DNA of 64,000 bases from Apiotrichum sp. Y4204 (GCA_025531455.1 JAMYHL010000041.1:1-64000); one strand, 5' to 3'; positions 46,402 through 58,883 are shown, numbered from the stretch's first letter. Translations and numbers: made by a program. Notes: a model not told the origin generated them from the sequence alone.

Positions 46402-47109
46402 TCTGGGCTATGGTGTAGAGGGAAAAGTGTTGAGCATGCACAGAGATGCAATGGAAGCAGCTATTATGAAGGCTGCATGTGATGTGCATACAGTAGTGGT
46501 GTTCATGCCGAGCGCGCGGAGCTTGCTCAAGCCGACCAGTGATCCGTACAGTCCACAGCAGTACATCGGTATCACCTGGTGACCCGCAACACGAGATGCC
46601 CAGCCAAAATGCAGTGGGACATGGTCCGAACCGACGTCATTGCATGCGCCGTTCCGGATCTCACGCCGGACCCACCACTTTTCGCTGCTCGGCGTCTTTG
46701 CAGCTTCCCCAGTCACAGGATGCGGGGCCACTCATATTCTCAGGGTCACTCCACTCTGTGGGGTGTGTCCAGCCGTCCAATGGCCAATAATGCTGCTATC
46801 AATGTGTCGCGGAATGGGCCATGGTCCTCGATGCACGCACTTGATTCACAAGTTCATGGCTGCAATCTGCGACAACCGGTGATCTGGGCCAGCCTGTGCG
46901 CACTCTGCTACAGACAACGGTGTACATCGCGTTCAATCTCGTTATATAAATACTGTACACTACACACATCCTGGCCTTGACAGCCATGATCTTCTCAATC
47001 TCCTTGTGGAGAGGGCGTTGCTACGTGTCGGTCGACCGTGTACTTCTTGGCTCAGAAGTCACACGCACAGACCCTCTTCCCTTCTTTCCTAATATCTTGT
47101 AGCTTTTGT
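46402..47109. other. intergenic region upstream of E1 alpha
   Basis: About 700 bp. A TATATAA-type element (46944-46952, read on either strand) lies about 540 bp before the E1-alpha ATG, unusually far. An ATG-started 107-codon frame (46408-46731, -) ends 6 bp before that ATG. It could be an upstream frame in a long leader or a small gene, and is not called here. Confidence 0.4.
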
Positions 47110-47874
47110 TTACGCGCGTGCCATGGTTCCCTCCTCCTCCGCCATCCGCCATATGTAGAGAATGACAAAGGTCGCCACACCAATAGCGGCCGCGATGGCG
47201 AGTGTGAATGCCCAAGGGACTTCGAGGCGCTGGGAATCCTCCTCCTCTTGTACCGTACCAAGAAGCGGTTGACGTTCAGCGTCTCCAACCTCCCGGTAGA
47301 GCATGGGAGGGGGTAGAGAGTCCGCCTGGGGGCTCATACGCTCGTAATCCTGACCAGCAGCAACCGCAGAAACGTTCGACGATCCCGCAGCGCGCGCGAC
47401 CCCACTGTCATCGGCGAATGGGTTCTCGGGTACAGGACCTGGTGCTCCGGTGTAGCTTCCCACTGAGTGTCGCACGCGCCGGCCCGAGGACGACGAAGAT
47501 GAGCGCTTCTTTCGTGGCACATCTGCTGGGACGAGGGACGTCATCACTCGACCAGGGAATGGTGAGGACGCGGAGAGACGGCGCCCAGTAGGAGGAGGGT
47601 CGACGAATGTTACAGGCATCGTAACAGCTGGGGCTACGGTGTGTGATGGGCGGCTTCGAGGGCGCGGCAATACACAAGTTGAGTGTGTTGATTGATCAAG
47701 GGTGGCGAACTGATCTCGCGATTGGGCAATCTCTGCGGCAGCGCTGATGTTTCCTATCTGCTCTGTCAGTAGTGTTGGCCTTGTGCGGCTCACGCGCTGC
47801 GTCTCTGTGGCACTGGATTGATTTGTTTTGAGGTTGCGACGAGTTGAGGGAAGTAGATGGTTAATGTGATACAT
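47110..47874 (-). CDS. tail-anchored hypothetical protein
   Basis: From ATG 47874 the protein starts MYHINHLLPSTRRNLKTNQ. A 36-bp intron (GTGAGC..CTGAC..GAGCAG, near 47758-47794) is a multiple of three, so the frame stays open even unspliced. The mature product is about 242 residues. The cytosolic part is rich in Ser, Pro and Arg (a Ser run in KKRSSSSSSGRRVRHS), with an acidic juxtamembrane stretch. One hydrophobic helix near the end (WAFTLAIAAAIGVATFVILY) is followed by only WRMAEEEGTMARA, so it is probably tail-anchored in ER, Golgi or mitochondria. It lacks SNARE heptads or any motif I recognise. Confidence 0.65.
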   Translation of the reverse strand: MYHINHLLPSTRRNLKTNQSSATETQRVSRTRPTLLTEQIGNISAAAEIAQSRDQFATLDQSTHSTCVLPRPRSRPSHTVAPAVTMPVTFVDPPPTGRRLSASSPFPGRVMTSLVPADVPRKKRSSSSSSGRRVRHSVGSYTGAPGPVPENPFADDSGVARAAGSSNVSAVAAGQDYERMSPQADSLPPPMLYREVGDAERQPLLGTVQEEEDSQRLEVPWAFTLAIAAAIGVATFVILYIWRMAEEEGTMARA

Positions 47875-48937
47875 GGGAAAGTGAGACGTCCTCGTCGGTC
47901 CAATGTATGCGGGGGGGCCAGACGAGTTGTGGGGAAGGGCCGAGACCCAGCCCACGAAAGCTTGACTGGCCAGGTGTGCTCGGCTGCATGCGGCCAGGCG
48001 GCCAGGCGGCCAGCTGCCAGGCCGCCTCTGTGGATCGCGTGGATCACTGGATCACCGACTCTGCGCGCTGCGCTATCCTGCCTGTTTGCTTCCGCACCAC
48101 CATGTCTCAAGAGATGTCAAGATTGCAAGAATGCCGATGCTCAGACCCCCCCAGGATCAAGTGGATGTATCAGCAAGGTAACAAGAGATCGAGAGATCTC
48201 AAGTGTCATACGCTCAGTGGTCAGGGCCTTCTAGCCTTCAGGCCTTATAAAAACCCCTTTCGACCATTGCGGGTTGTGTGCACCAAAAAGCACGCTCTGT
48301 ATCTCGACGCATCATGCCACAGACCGAGCACATCTCCGTGCTTTAGCAGCTATGCCCCCACCAATGCCCTTTTAAGGCACCTGGTGCTTCTACTTGTTCG
48401 CCGATGCCCTGTCGCAGTGGAGCCCGGAGCCGACAAGCACGCACGCGCACGAGCAGTCAGTCACTCGGCACGCTCGGCACTGTCGCGCCACCCTAAGCGC
48501 CCTGGACCTCTCGCCCCTTGGGCGCCAAGAGGTAGCAAGTGATGTTGGAATTTTCGGATTTGACCGCAGCACATGTGCTGCACCAGAACTGGGCAGGCGG
48601 TGGGCGCGCTCCCCTTGTCGAGGTGTTCTCCTGTAGTCCTGCAGTTCCGGTGGCCAGTCACAGACTGTCGAGTCGGCAGGATATTTTCCGTCGACTCATG
48701 TTTGTGAGCAATGCAGCCTCTGTCGCTGGTATCACATCAACACTCTCATTAATCGCCGACCGAGGACGAGCTCTTCAGAGATCAGGATATTATCACGAAC
48801 TCTCGGTCGTGGAGGATTTTGCCTGCAATTGTCGCCACTGTTCGATCAATCGCGTCAACAATCGAATCGCGTCGAAAAATACGGCTCCTTGACAGTCCCC
48901 AGGCGTGCGGAACGCAACCCAATTCACAATCACGGTC
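47875..48937. other. divergent promoter region
   Basis: About 1.1 kb between divergent starts of the tail-anchored protein and the DHA2 transporter. It holds the GC-rich repeat/inverted repeat at 47991-48027 and a TATAAAAA near 48245. No coding sequence is supported. Confidence 0.45.
47991..48027. repeat. GC-rich tandem and inverted repeat
   Basis: Three copies of CGGCCAG(G) (47991-48013), the last overlapping a perfect 8-bp inverted repeat AGGCGGCC..GGCCGCCT (48004-48011 and 48020-48027) with an 8-nt loop. It lies about 120 bp upstream of the tail-anchored gene's ATG. Confidence 0.55.
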
Positions 48938-51196
48938 ATGTCAGAAAAGAACCCTCTGCCGAGTGACCTGCCGCCGTCGGCGCCGGTGCTGAATGATGTC
49001 GAAGGAGGTCGCGTGGGAGTGAGCGATCGTGTTGCTGCCCTGCGAGACGAGCCGTTGGCACCTCCGTCCAGGTCAGAGTCTGTAACGGGGTCTATGGCAA
49101 CTTTGCCATCTGAGGAGAGCACGAAGAAGTCAAGAAAGAAGGGTATGGGTCGGACAGAGGGTGATTATGGTGAGTCTTCATCGGCGAACTGTGCGGAATC
49201 CAGTTGTGCCGTGCGCACAGGCTAAAGCAAATTTCAAAGGAACGATCTGCAAGATATGCTGGTGCAATTGTGCAGGGACGATCACTGACGCTAAGATATG
49301 CCTGAAATTCCAAAGAATAACATGTGGATCGTCATGCCAAGTCTTGGTCTTGTTCTCTTCCTTGCCGCCCTCGACCAGACGATCATTGCAACAGCGCTAC
49401 CCACCATCGCCGAGGTGTTTGATGCGTCTCCCTCCCAGTACTCTTGGGTCGCCACGGTGCGTTGCGAATGTCCCTATGCTCTTGACTCGTTCTAATGACA
49501 GGCGTACCAACTGGCGATGACCTTGCTCACACCGGTGAACGGGCGCGTCTCCGACATCATTGGCCGCAAACCCATGTTGTACGCAGCCATTATTGTGTTC
49601 ACAGTCTTCTCTGCATTGTGCGGCGCTGCAAAGAACATGACTTGGTAAGGATCTTATTAGCAGCTGTGGTATGGGAATTCCGCTCACACCAGGCTCATCA
49701 CGGCTCGCGCGTTCCAAGGACTCGGTGGCGGCTCGATCATGGGACTGGTATCCATTATTGTGTCAGACATTTCGCCGATGGAGAAGCGCGGCGCGTACCA
49801 GGGTATCATGGGCGCGTCTTGGGGTGTTGCAGCCGTCGTCGGGCCCATCATTGGTGGTGCATTGACACAAAAGGTGAGCTCCGGCAAATGTGAATTACAG
49901 GCCATCACTGACGTCCAGGTCTCGTGGCGTTGGTGCTTCTACATCAACTTGCCTACGTGCGCCATCGCATTCGTGCTACTGGTTTTCTCGCTGCGTCTCA
50001 ACAAGCCTGAGGGCAAGACGTTTGGCCAGCTGCGTCACACCTTTGACTTTGTCGGGTTGATACTAATCATGATATCCGGCTCACTCCTGATCGTTGGGTT
50101 CAGCTTCGCGGCTGACTACGGGTTTAACGACAAGGTCGCGATTGCGCTGATTGTTGTGGGAGGTGTAGCATTCTTTGCAGCCTGCATAAACTGTGTCTTC
50201 ACGAAACGCAACGCCGTGATTCCAGCTGTGAGTTGAATCTACATACGCTCAAACACACCTTGGCTAACATTACAGCGCGCTTTCCGCGTTCGTACGACGC
50301 TTCTCTTCCTCATCGGTTCCAGTCTGCACGCTGCGGCCTTTATCCCCTCCAACATTCTTCTTCCCCAATTCTTCCAGGGCGTACGCGGTGCGGATGCCAT
50401 GCAGAGCGGTATCCAGCTTCTACCCTTCGCCATTTTCGTATCCTGGTCGACCGTTGTGGCGGGCCAGATTCAGAGTCGGTTCCGTGTTGTCCGGCCCATC
50501 GTTTGGTTTGGCTACGGAGTGGGCGTTCTGGGTTGGGGCCTGCTGTACCATTATTTCCGCTCGACGGTCGCCCTGAGCATGCAGTACGGCCTCCTTGTCG
50601 TAGTGGGAATTGGATGCGGCCTGTCGCTGCAGTCGCCGCTCTTAATCATCCAGGCAGCAATGCCGCTCAAGGAAATGGCCGCCGTGACCGCAGCGTGGAC
50701 GCTCACGCGCTCTCTGGGCGGCAGTGTCGGCGTGAGTGTGTTTACCGCCATTCTCAACACAAACCTCCGCAACCGATTTGCAAAGATCCCTGGGTACGGC
50801 ACTGAATTCAACGTGCCAACCTCAGCCGCAGGATACGCGGCCATCCATGGGATGCCCGACACGCCGCTCAAGCGTGCCATCCTCGACGCCTTTGCCGACT
50901 CGTTCCAGCCAGCGTGGCTTGTAAAGATGGTGCTCTTCGCCGCCTGTCTTATCGTCACAATTCCTACTCGCGCATACTCTATGAAGCGTCCTCGTGGACC
51001 GGTGGCCGCCGCCGAGGCTCAGTCCCCGACTGAAGTCCTAGCTGAGGCCGAAGGCGCACCGCCCATCGGCATGGAAACCTCAAGGACCGCCCGTGACGAT
51101 ACTACCGACGAGGACAGCCCCCCTACTCTAGCTGAGTTTCCCGAGAAGGTAAAAGACGAGCAGGACGAGGGTGAAAAGGTTGGATCAACAAAGTAG
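48938..51196 (+). CDS. MFS drug:H+ antiporter, DHA2 type (14 helices)
   Basis: A plasma-membrane exporter of the DHA2 family; many members confer resistance to drugs or weak acids, and the specific substrate is not readable. The ATG at 48938 begins MSEKNPLPSDLPPSAPVLND and a hydrophilic N-terminus of ~75 residues. The first helix carries LAALDQTIIATALPTIAE, the signature motif D1 of the group. Motif A follows (NGRVSDIIGRKPML) and motif C (ASWGVAAVVGPIIGGAL). Introns lie near 49171-49295, 49457-49502, 49646-49692, 49875-49918, and 50229-50275. The long charged C-terminal tail (ending DEQDEGEKVGSTK) is probably cytosolic. About 14 hydrophobic segments are visible. The gene is intact. Confidence 0.9.
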
Positions 51197-51364
51197 AGGG
51201 GAGATAGACCAAGGGTTCACGCATATTACATCTTACTACATCCCTCTAGTCATTTGGGGTTGCATGCACATTTTGCTCCACACAGCGCGATCTGAGCTGT
51301 ACGTTATAGCATCACCAAAGACGCGTGTCTACCGACAATAAGTCTGTCTACGCAACAAACAACT

Positions 51365-51919
51365 TTATACGCCATCCTTCCAAGCCGCCTTCTCTGCGCG
51401 CAGATTGCCTTCCTGCTGCTTCTTCTGGTCACCGGTAACCATGCCCGCCACGCTCTCGACCTTGCCCTTCACGCCTTCGAGGGAGGGAACAGGCACAGCG
51501 AGGGGTGCATCGCTGTTAGCCTGTTTGTATCGCCACTGTGCGGATTCGTTTGCCATGTTGCCCTCGTTTTGCATCTTCTGGTCGCCCGTCATGTAACCAA
51601 ACACGCTGCTGGATGAGTACGGTCCGCTGCAGTGACATGACGTTTGACTCACGATTGGGCCTTCGCCTTTCCGGCATCCACGGTTGCCTCGGCCTTGGCG
51701 GCCGACTTAGCTGCCGATACCTCCTCCTGGCCCTCGCGCTGATGCTCCTCGCCGGACTGTGCCCATACATCTCCGCCCATGGAGGTTGGAAGGACAGCAC
51801 CGACGGCTGCCTCGGCCATGCCCTGGGCCGACTACGAGTCAGACGCGCGAGGTCGGGGACGCTGGACTCACCTTCAGCTGACCAGAGATCTGGCTCGGAG
51901 CAGGTGGATCGTTAGACAT
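51365..51919 (-). CDS. CsbD-like stress-response protein
   Basis: A small hydrophilic protein of the CsbD-like group found in bacteria and fungi; some fungal relatives are annotated as cruciform-DNA-binding. Three exons: a short first exon (MSNDPPAPSQISGQLK), a middle one and the last from VFGYMTGDQKMQNEG. The intron junctions are near 51870 and 51650. About 152 residues. Two copies of the characteristic unit are visible, GYMTGDQKMQNEGNM and GMVTGDQKKQQEGNL, each followed by Ala/Glu/Lys-rich helix. No targeting peptide. It is likely induced by stress, as in the family, but I see no promoter element that shows this. Confidence 0.82.
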
Positions 51920-52318
51920 GTTGAGAGTAATAAAAAGGCGGCGAGAGACACAGGGGTGTGTGTACGTTGTTGAGATCCTCGTTCTACGGGGAGAGGAACC
52001 TGACAGCAATTCTTGACGCGGATGTTGGCCTCTCTGAACAGGGTGGGGCAGCGGGAAAGGCAATACGTCATCGATTCTCGTCGGATTATTTTCGAAAATG
52101 GACCATGTCTGGCCACATTCAACAACCAGATGAAGCTCAATGGTGAACAGACTGCATATCGAACAGCACACAACATCAGGCTTTCCATATTGTACTATCT
52201 ACAGAACACCACGTCCTGTGGTGTACTTCTACAAACCACCCAATTACTCAATCTACATGTGACTCTACAGGTACTTTACAAAGTACTCCCTTACAATCGA
52301 GGTGTGTACGCGACACGA
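51920..52318. other. promoter of the CsbD-like gene and RAD16 3' end
   Basis: About 400 bp between the CsbD-like start and the RAD16 stop. No gene or repeat stands out. Confidence 0.45.
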
Positions 52319-55300
52319 TCAGAGCTTGAAAAGGAAGCCCAGCTGTCTGTAAGCCACCGCTCGCTAGCTTCACACTCACGTCGTCAACTGTAAGCTTGCC
52401 CAACGCAGTGTCGGGATCGCGGCTCAGAGCCGCATCAGTCATGGCGAGCTTTTTGGCTTGAAGTTGAACAATTTGGTCCTCAATCGAGTCTTGGACCACG
52501 AACTTGATGACCTTCACAGGGCGCTTCTGACCCAGACGGTGAATGCGGTCCATCGCCTGGTACTCCGTAGAAGGATTCCACTATGGATTAGTTCGTTCCA
52601 TCCCAGAAACCAAACCAGATGCTTACCCATGAGTCCATCATGAAGACCATGCTTGCCTCGGTCAAGTTGAGAGCCACTCCACCAGCCTTGAGGGAGATGA
52701 GGAAAACCGACACCTGCGTGTTTTTCACTATGGAATCAGCGACAGTCAAGAAATGATCACCCACTGAAATGCTGAATAGTCGCGTCACGTTGCTGGGGAG
52801 TCATGCCGCCTTCAAGACGGCAAATGTTGAAGCCTGCGCGCTGGAGGCGGAACGCAATGAGGTCAAGGAAGGAAACAAACTGTGAGAACACGAGGGACTT
52901 GATGGTACAGTCCTTGCGACGCAGTTTCTCTAGCTCCTCAACAAGACACTCAAGCTTGGTCGAAGATCTCCATTTCTGTACGTCAGACACATTCAGAATC
53001 CACAAAACTCACATCAACGTTCAGGCGAGACAGGATTCCTTGACGTGCAACCTTGTTATTCTCCTCCACGTCAACGGTCTCTTGCTCTAGATCGATGGAG
53101 ATTTCGATGTGACAAACGGGGCATTCGGGCTGCGCTGTCAGCAGGTGTTAATTAACCAGCACATACCCGATGGCCTTGATTTTGTTGGACTTCGAGGTAC
53201 TGGCGGATGCACTCGCGATCGAAGAGGTGCTTGCAGGCGGAAACGATTGCGTCCTCAGCCTTAATGTAAGTGGTGCTTTCTCTAATAGCAGTCACTCACA
53301 GCATCGTTGCAGATTCTGCAGACAGTCCCTTCATCGACACTCTGAGCCAAAGTACTGGTCTTAGACTTAAGAACCAGATCTGGGTGGCAGGCCATTTGAC
53401 GCACTACCAATTAGCGATTGCTTGCAAATGTATGTTGTACTCACTGCGCGTAATGAGGGAGAAAATGTTTGAATAGTCTGGAAATCAGTACACAAATGGA
53501 ATCACGATGTACTCACTGTTGAGAACAGTTCCTTGATCGAGGTAAGTGTTAAACTGCCGACGAGCATTAGTAAAGAGACTGAGGTACAGTTCCTTCTCCT
53601 CAGGTGAGAAAAAGTCGCGGCGGACAACGATGGTTCGGGGAGGAAGACCGAGGTCATCAGCACGTTCGAGTTTTGTGCGACTGAGAGGTGAGCGTCGGTT
53701 TCCATTATCACCTCACCGAAGCATCATGCGATCAAGTAGGATTTTGAGCTTCTTGAAGGCCATTTTGCCGGGGCCACCTTCCTCGATACCATAACGAGCA
53801 ATGGGGTGCAGAATCTCCGAGTTCCACAGGGAGACGTGGGCCATGGGGGTGTGCCCGCAACCATCACAATGGCGCTTGTCCGAGAACTGGTGCGATCAGC
53901 ACAAACTGTCTTGAGTAACAAGTAAGGACTCACTTTCCAGTGGAGAGATTTGCAATCGCACTTCTTGCAGAAGTAGTAACTGGCAAATCAGCCATTTGTT
54001 GTTCAGATCAGCTCACCTGAAAGGATCGGCACCCAAGAAGCGGACCAGCGAGTACAACTCGCCGACACGATTCTGCAGAGGTGTACCCGAGAGACACCAA
54101 CGATACTTGGCTTGAAGAGCAAACGCAGCTTTCGCAGCGTTGGTTGAGCGTTCCTTGATGTTGTGCGCCTCGTCGAGAATGACACTTGAGGTTAGATGTG
54201 GCTCCTACAGTACAAACTCACCGATGCCATTCAAATGAGTGCAAAGGGCTCTTCTCGGTGACGAATACATTCTTCTTCCTCGTGCCTTTCTGTTGGCGGC
54301 GGAAGGCCGCCTCCAGAGTTCCATAAGAGACCAGAACCTCTCGATCAGCAACGCGACAGTGTTTCACGACTCACCACATCGTACTTCTTCAATTCTGGAA
54401 CAGCTGCACGGCGTTGGCCATGCCAGAGACAGACCGTAAAGCCCTCCGCATGGGTTTCAATCTCAGATTTCCATTGCATGAGAGCAACAACCGGCGCCAC
54501 CACCAGGGACGGTTTGCGACGGGGTTCAGACAGCAACAGCGCAATAGTTTGAATACTGATGTCAGCACAAAACACAGTCAAATGCACTCACGTCTTTCCC
54601 ATTCCCATTTCATCAGCCAACATGCCACCAGCCCACGGGCCTTCCTCCTGTTTCTTCATCCAGTAGAGCGACTCCTTTTGAAAAGGGAGCAGGGTGAGCT
54701 TGAGAGAAGGGTGGGCCTCCATAGGGACTGGCTTGATAGGCTCAATGTTGGCCGCAAGGTCACCCCAAACATCTTCCAGTTCTGGATGGTGCTGCAAGTT
54801 AGCACCGTGGCAGAGATAACATGACTCACAAGGCAGAGACGGATAAGGTTCTTTTCTCCCTGAGTGAGTTTGCGGCCTTTCTTGGTGGCAAGCTTCTTCT
54901 CCTTCGACTTGATCCACGCCGACTCGGCTTTGGAGCGCTGGGTCTCCATCTGAACCGCAGACAACTTCCTCTTGCTGTTCTTTGACCAGTGCTCGGGGAT
55001 TTCATCACCCTCCTTGCCGTCGAGTCGACGACCCTTGACACCCTTCTTCTTTGTGGACCGTTTCTTCGCCAGTGGCTCATCGTCGGAATCGGGAAAGAGA
55101 TCCTCTGATTTATCCGCATCAGAGTCGGTCAACGGACTGTCGTCGTCCCATTCCGACTCTGACGACAAGGGCGTGGCCCCGGTGGGAGTGGGAACAACTG
55201 AGGTTGAGTCGCCGAAGGAGCCATCAGAGTCGGAGGCCTCCTCCGTTTCGCGCTTGATCGAGGAGGACGACTTGGCACGGGCTGAGATCAGTAACAGGCC

Positions 55301-56145
55301 AGCATCGCAACATACCTTCAGCAGCACGTGCGACAGCATTGCGAAGAGGCGCGCTCTTGTTGTTCCTTCCCCGCGTCACGCGACTTGGAGTAGAGCTGGA
55401 CGACGCCGTAGTGCTGCGAGTACGATTCTTCGCCTTAGATGCCGCAATCGCCTTCTTCACCTGCTCCGCCTCGTCTTCAGAATTCAGGGCGAAGTCGTCT
55501 TCTGCTTTGACGCTATACTCTTCCGAATCAGATAGAACTTCGATTTTGGCTTTGCCTTTCCCCTTGCCATTGGGCTTAGCCTTGCCTTTGCCTTTATCAT
55601 TCGCTTGGCGAAGGTTACGGAGGGGCTTGCCTTCCTCCGACGAATCCGACGATATCTCCGTATACGCGGCAGCGGAAGCGCGAGTAGCTCGCCTCGCCCG
55701 TCCGCCGACAGGTGGCCTGGGATTGTCTTCCTCGGTTGTATCTCCAGACACAACTATTACTTCATGGGGCTCGTCGATCAGGTCGTCGATTTCTTCTTTG
55801 ATATTAGTGACTTCCTTGGTAGAGGGTTTGGCGAGAGTGAGATTGTCCGCCGATACAGTTTGCTCAAGACCAAGTCGAGAGCGGCGTGTGGGTAGGGTGA
55901 CACTGTCCAATACTTGGCGCTTGCTAGAAGTCGGGCTTCCGGGAGGGCTCACGACGGCTGATATCAGTGTGACGTTATCTTTAGACTGGCCTACCCTTGC
56001 GCTTTCCTCCGAGGGTGTGGAGGTCATCGTCCTCCATACTGGTCGGCGTAGGTATGCCCGCAGTTGCTGCTGGCGACAATGGGCTGGTGGAAGCTGACGT
56101 AGACGGGGTGGGAAGGGGATTGCCTCGAGTACGTCGAGGTGGCAT
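52319..56145 (-). CDS. RAD16: SNF2/RING DNA repair ATPase Rad16
   Basis: A nucleotide-excision-repair factor that with Rad7 acts in global-genome repair, combining a SWI2/SNF2 ATPase with a C3HC4 RING. It begins [20 protein letters not shown] at 56145, with a long acidic/basic N-terminal region. The helicase core includes [20 protein letters not shown], Walker [36 protein letters not shown] (motif II DEAH), and CLSGTPLQN. The RING insert is visible as [24 protein letters not shown], placed between helicase halves as in Rad16. The C-terminal half shows [35 protein letters not shown] and [13 protein letters not shown]. The end LTVDDLGFLFKL appears only after removing the last intron (~52346-52382); it resembles the family terminus. 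About a dozen short introns. It looks intact. Confidence 0.93.
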
Positions 56146-56938
56146 TGTTGACCTTGTTGAACAAGTCGTTGAGACGACAAGTAGAGGGGACCGGGGAAGG
56201 AGATAACGCCGATAGCGTGTGGAGCGACGGTGTGGATGTGTGGAGGCCGCTTGATGTTCCGGTAAGGAGAGGGAGTAGGGAAGGCAGCCGGCAGTTATGA
56301 TGCGTGCGTGTGGTGGAAGAAAGAGCGAAAGAAAAAAAGAGTGTCAGTTCACGCTCCTGTGCACCTCATCAAGCTCAGGCAGCAACGCAGCGTGGGTTGC
56401 CAAAGTAGAAACGGCTGCACGGCCAGGACCGTCATTGAACACACGCGCGTCGGTAAAAATGACAGTGGTTGACTGGACCGTGATGAATCTTTTGAAATCT
56501 AATCTCCGTGCCGCCCACGGCCAGCGGCCAGTGGCCACTGATCCACTGATCCACTACTGACGCCCTGGCGCACTGGGTGCAATCGCGTCCTCTCTTGCGT
56601 TGCTGCCTTCCCATCGGCCACCTAAAGCAAGGTACGGTCTGGAATTTTCGACACGATCACCAGATCACCATGGAGGGCAGAGGCATAAGGCCCAAGGCCG
56701 ATGAAGCAATGAAGTAATGAGGTGAGCGTTTCAGGGCGAGCCACGCGCGCGTTTTTGTTTAACCCCTGCTCTAAGTAGACAACCTACAGCCGAATATCCG
56801 AACTGCGGTCCCTCCAGAGAAAGGAGGATTGATCCGTTGCTGTTGATGATAACATGCATACAACGTCCAGATGGACAAATGATAGAATCTAGGTTGAGAT
56901 GGGTGAATATTGGCTGCGAAAGGTATTGTGATCGCCAT
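56146..56938. other. intergenic region upstream of RAD16
   Basis: About 790 bp between the RAD16 start and the 3' end of the GT18 gene on the same strand. It holds a GTGGATC/CCACTGATC low-complexity patch near 56530-56555. No coding sequence seen. Confidence 0.45.
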
Positions 56939-58883
56939 TTATGGGTAGCCGTTCCTATGGCTAGCGGGCATATCCAGCGTGAGATGCTTCCACTTCTACG
57001 AGGGTCAGTCCGGAGAGATTTCGGAACATGGAACAGGACTCACCTCTGCTTCTTCTCGGTAGTTCTTGTTGACCCATTGTTTAGCGGCCGCATGCCAATC
57101 AGTCTCGACAAGGCGGCGATGGCGGGCCATTACGTTTTCTGAATGCATCTTGTCGGCTGTTCTGTCAGAACCAACTGTTCAACAGGATGCTCACGGATGT
57201 ATCGGTCGATGGGGTTCTCAACTGCGCGCTGTAGCGCGTCCGCCAAACCTTGGGCATCTTTGGCAAAAACATGGTACACGAAAGGCTCGTCCGTGTACTT
57301 CAAAGCGTCTTGTTGAGTCTCCCATTTCACGCGGTTAGTTGGATCCTGCTGATCCCAGGCAAGGATCGGGTTGATGAAGGGTACACCGAGGCACAGAGCA
57401 TCGTAAGCTGTTAAGGGGGTTAGATACTACTCTCAGCTCATAGTTGATCACTCACGAGATGGAGAAAGCTGCGGACGGCCGATTCCAAGGAGGGCCTTGC
57501 TTTTAGCGAGGATTTCTACCCAGTCATCTTGTTGCTGACGGCCAAAGGTCTGGATACCGGGCTCAAGCGTGTCCTTCTTTTCCCCTGGACCCAGCTCATC
57601 TCCTGAGGTGGAAATAAGGTCAAACTTGATCTCTCGGCCATTGACATGGGCGGATGGAACTTTGTCCCGGACCTCCCCCAGGAGTTTGTGAAAGACGTTA
57701 TGATCATCGTCGAAGTAATCGTCATTCTTAGCCAGAATGAGAGCGCGATGTTCCCGCGCTTTGAACGTTGGCGTTTTAAGGCACCGGTGCTCAATCGAGT
57801 AGCCTGAACGTCAATAAATAACCAAGAAACTAAGAGGATGCAGTCCCACTTACCAAGGTAGTTGTGTTCTTCGCCGTTCTGACGTATGAAGCTATAGTCT
57901 TCAGGAGCAACTGCCCATTGACCCCCCAGGGGGTGACCGTGCTGAGCCCAGAAGACAAACATGAAGCTTTTCCACCATGGGACCCCTTCCGGGTAATCCT
58001 CCGACTGCATGCACGCTTTCTTCCCAGTCTGCCACTTTCCTGGTGACTCTTGGTCCAAGTTCTCCAGCTCCTCGTAGTTGCTGTCGTCTCGTATCTCGCA
58101 ACGTTTCAGCTGAGCCTGGTCCCAGAGAACAACTGGAATCATGTCGGGGAGGTGTTGATAAACCATGAGCGTGTCCATATGACCGTGGGTGAAAATGAGC
58201 GTGTAATTGAGCGCCCGGAAAGCGCGAAGGCTGGAAGCAGCCCAGATCTCCTCGCCGCTATTACCTCCTCCCTCCGCGCCAGCGAAGCGGAATGACGCAA
58301 GGAGGATCACCGTATCTTGGTTGGGTGCGCAGGTCCCTTGCTCAAGACATGCCCCAAGCCGTTCAAGCACTTCGAAGTTTAAACGACGGACCCAGGTGCT
58401 CCCGTGACTGCGCGTCAGTCATCTATCGGGTCTGGTTCACACCAGTTTAGCTCGAAGTTCAACGCGTCATCCTCTCACGCATCAGAACAACCACTCACCC
58501 AGGAGGGTACCGTTCCTGCAAGAGGTTCTTCAGCACTCGCACCCGGATAGCTCGCCGCGCGTCGTGCGCTGCCGATAAAGCCCCCAATTCTGTAGAGATC
58601 GATTGGCGCCCACGAAAGCTTTGCATGCTCTCAGGGGTGTGAACAACGAACCCAAGGACGAAGAATACGATGGCTATCAGGACGCTTCCAAGATACCGGC
58701 GTCCAGGACTACGGGGTGAGTGAATGTCACGGAGAGGAGTAGACATAGGCGCTGTGGAGCTCCCACTCACTGCAAGCCAAGTCGCCATAACCGCCGGCGG
58801 CCGAATTTCACAGAGGATGTCGGGGAGTCGGTATCGCGCTCGACGTCCTTGAGCAGCGGCTCTTCACTGTCGTGCTCCGACAT
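56939..58883 (-). CDS. glycosyltransferase family 18 (MGAT5-like) type II membrane protein
   Basis: Related to the catalytic domain of alpha-1,6-N-acetylglucosaminyltransferase V (GT18). It starts MSEHDSEEPLLKDVERDTD (ATG 58883) with a short cytosolic tail, then a signal anchor near residue 45-60 (LGSVLIAIVFFVLGFVV), so Golgi or ER location is expected. Landmarks are WVRRLNFEVLERLGACLEQG, GGNSGEEIWAASSLRAFRAL, TLIFTHGHMDTLMVYQHLP, KALLGIGRPQLSPSPYDAL and GVPFINPILAWDQQDPTNR. The GIGRP..SPYDALCLGVPF segment is the most diagnostic. The 3' end is longer than a simple frame suggests. After introns near 57160-57197 and 57006-57042 the protein continues through PDKMHSENVMARHRRLVETD to HLTLDMPASHRNGYP and TAA at 56939-56941. 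Acceptor and product in fungi are unknown to me. Confidence 0.82.
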
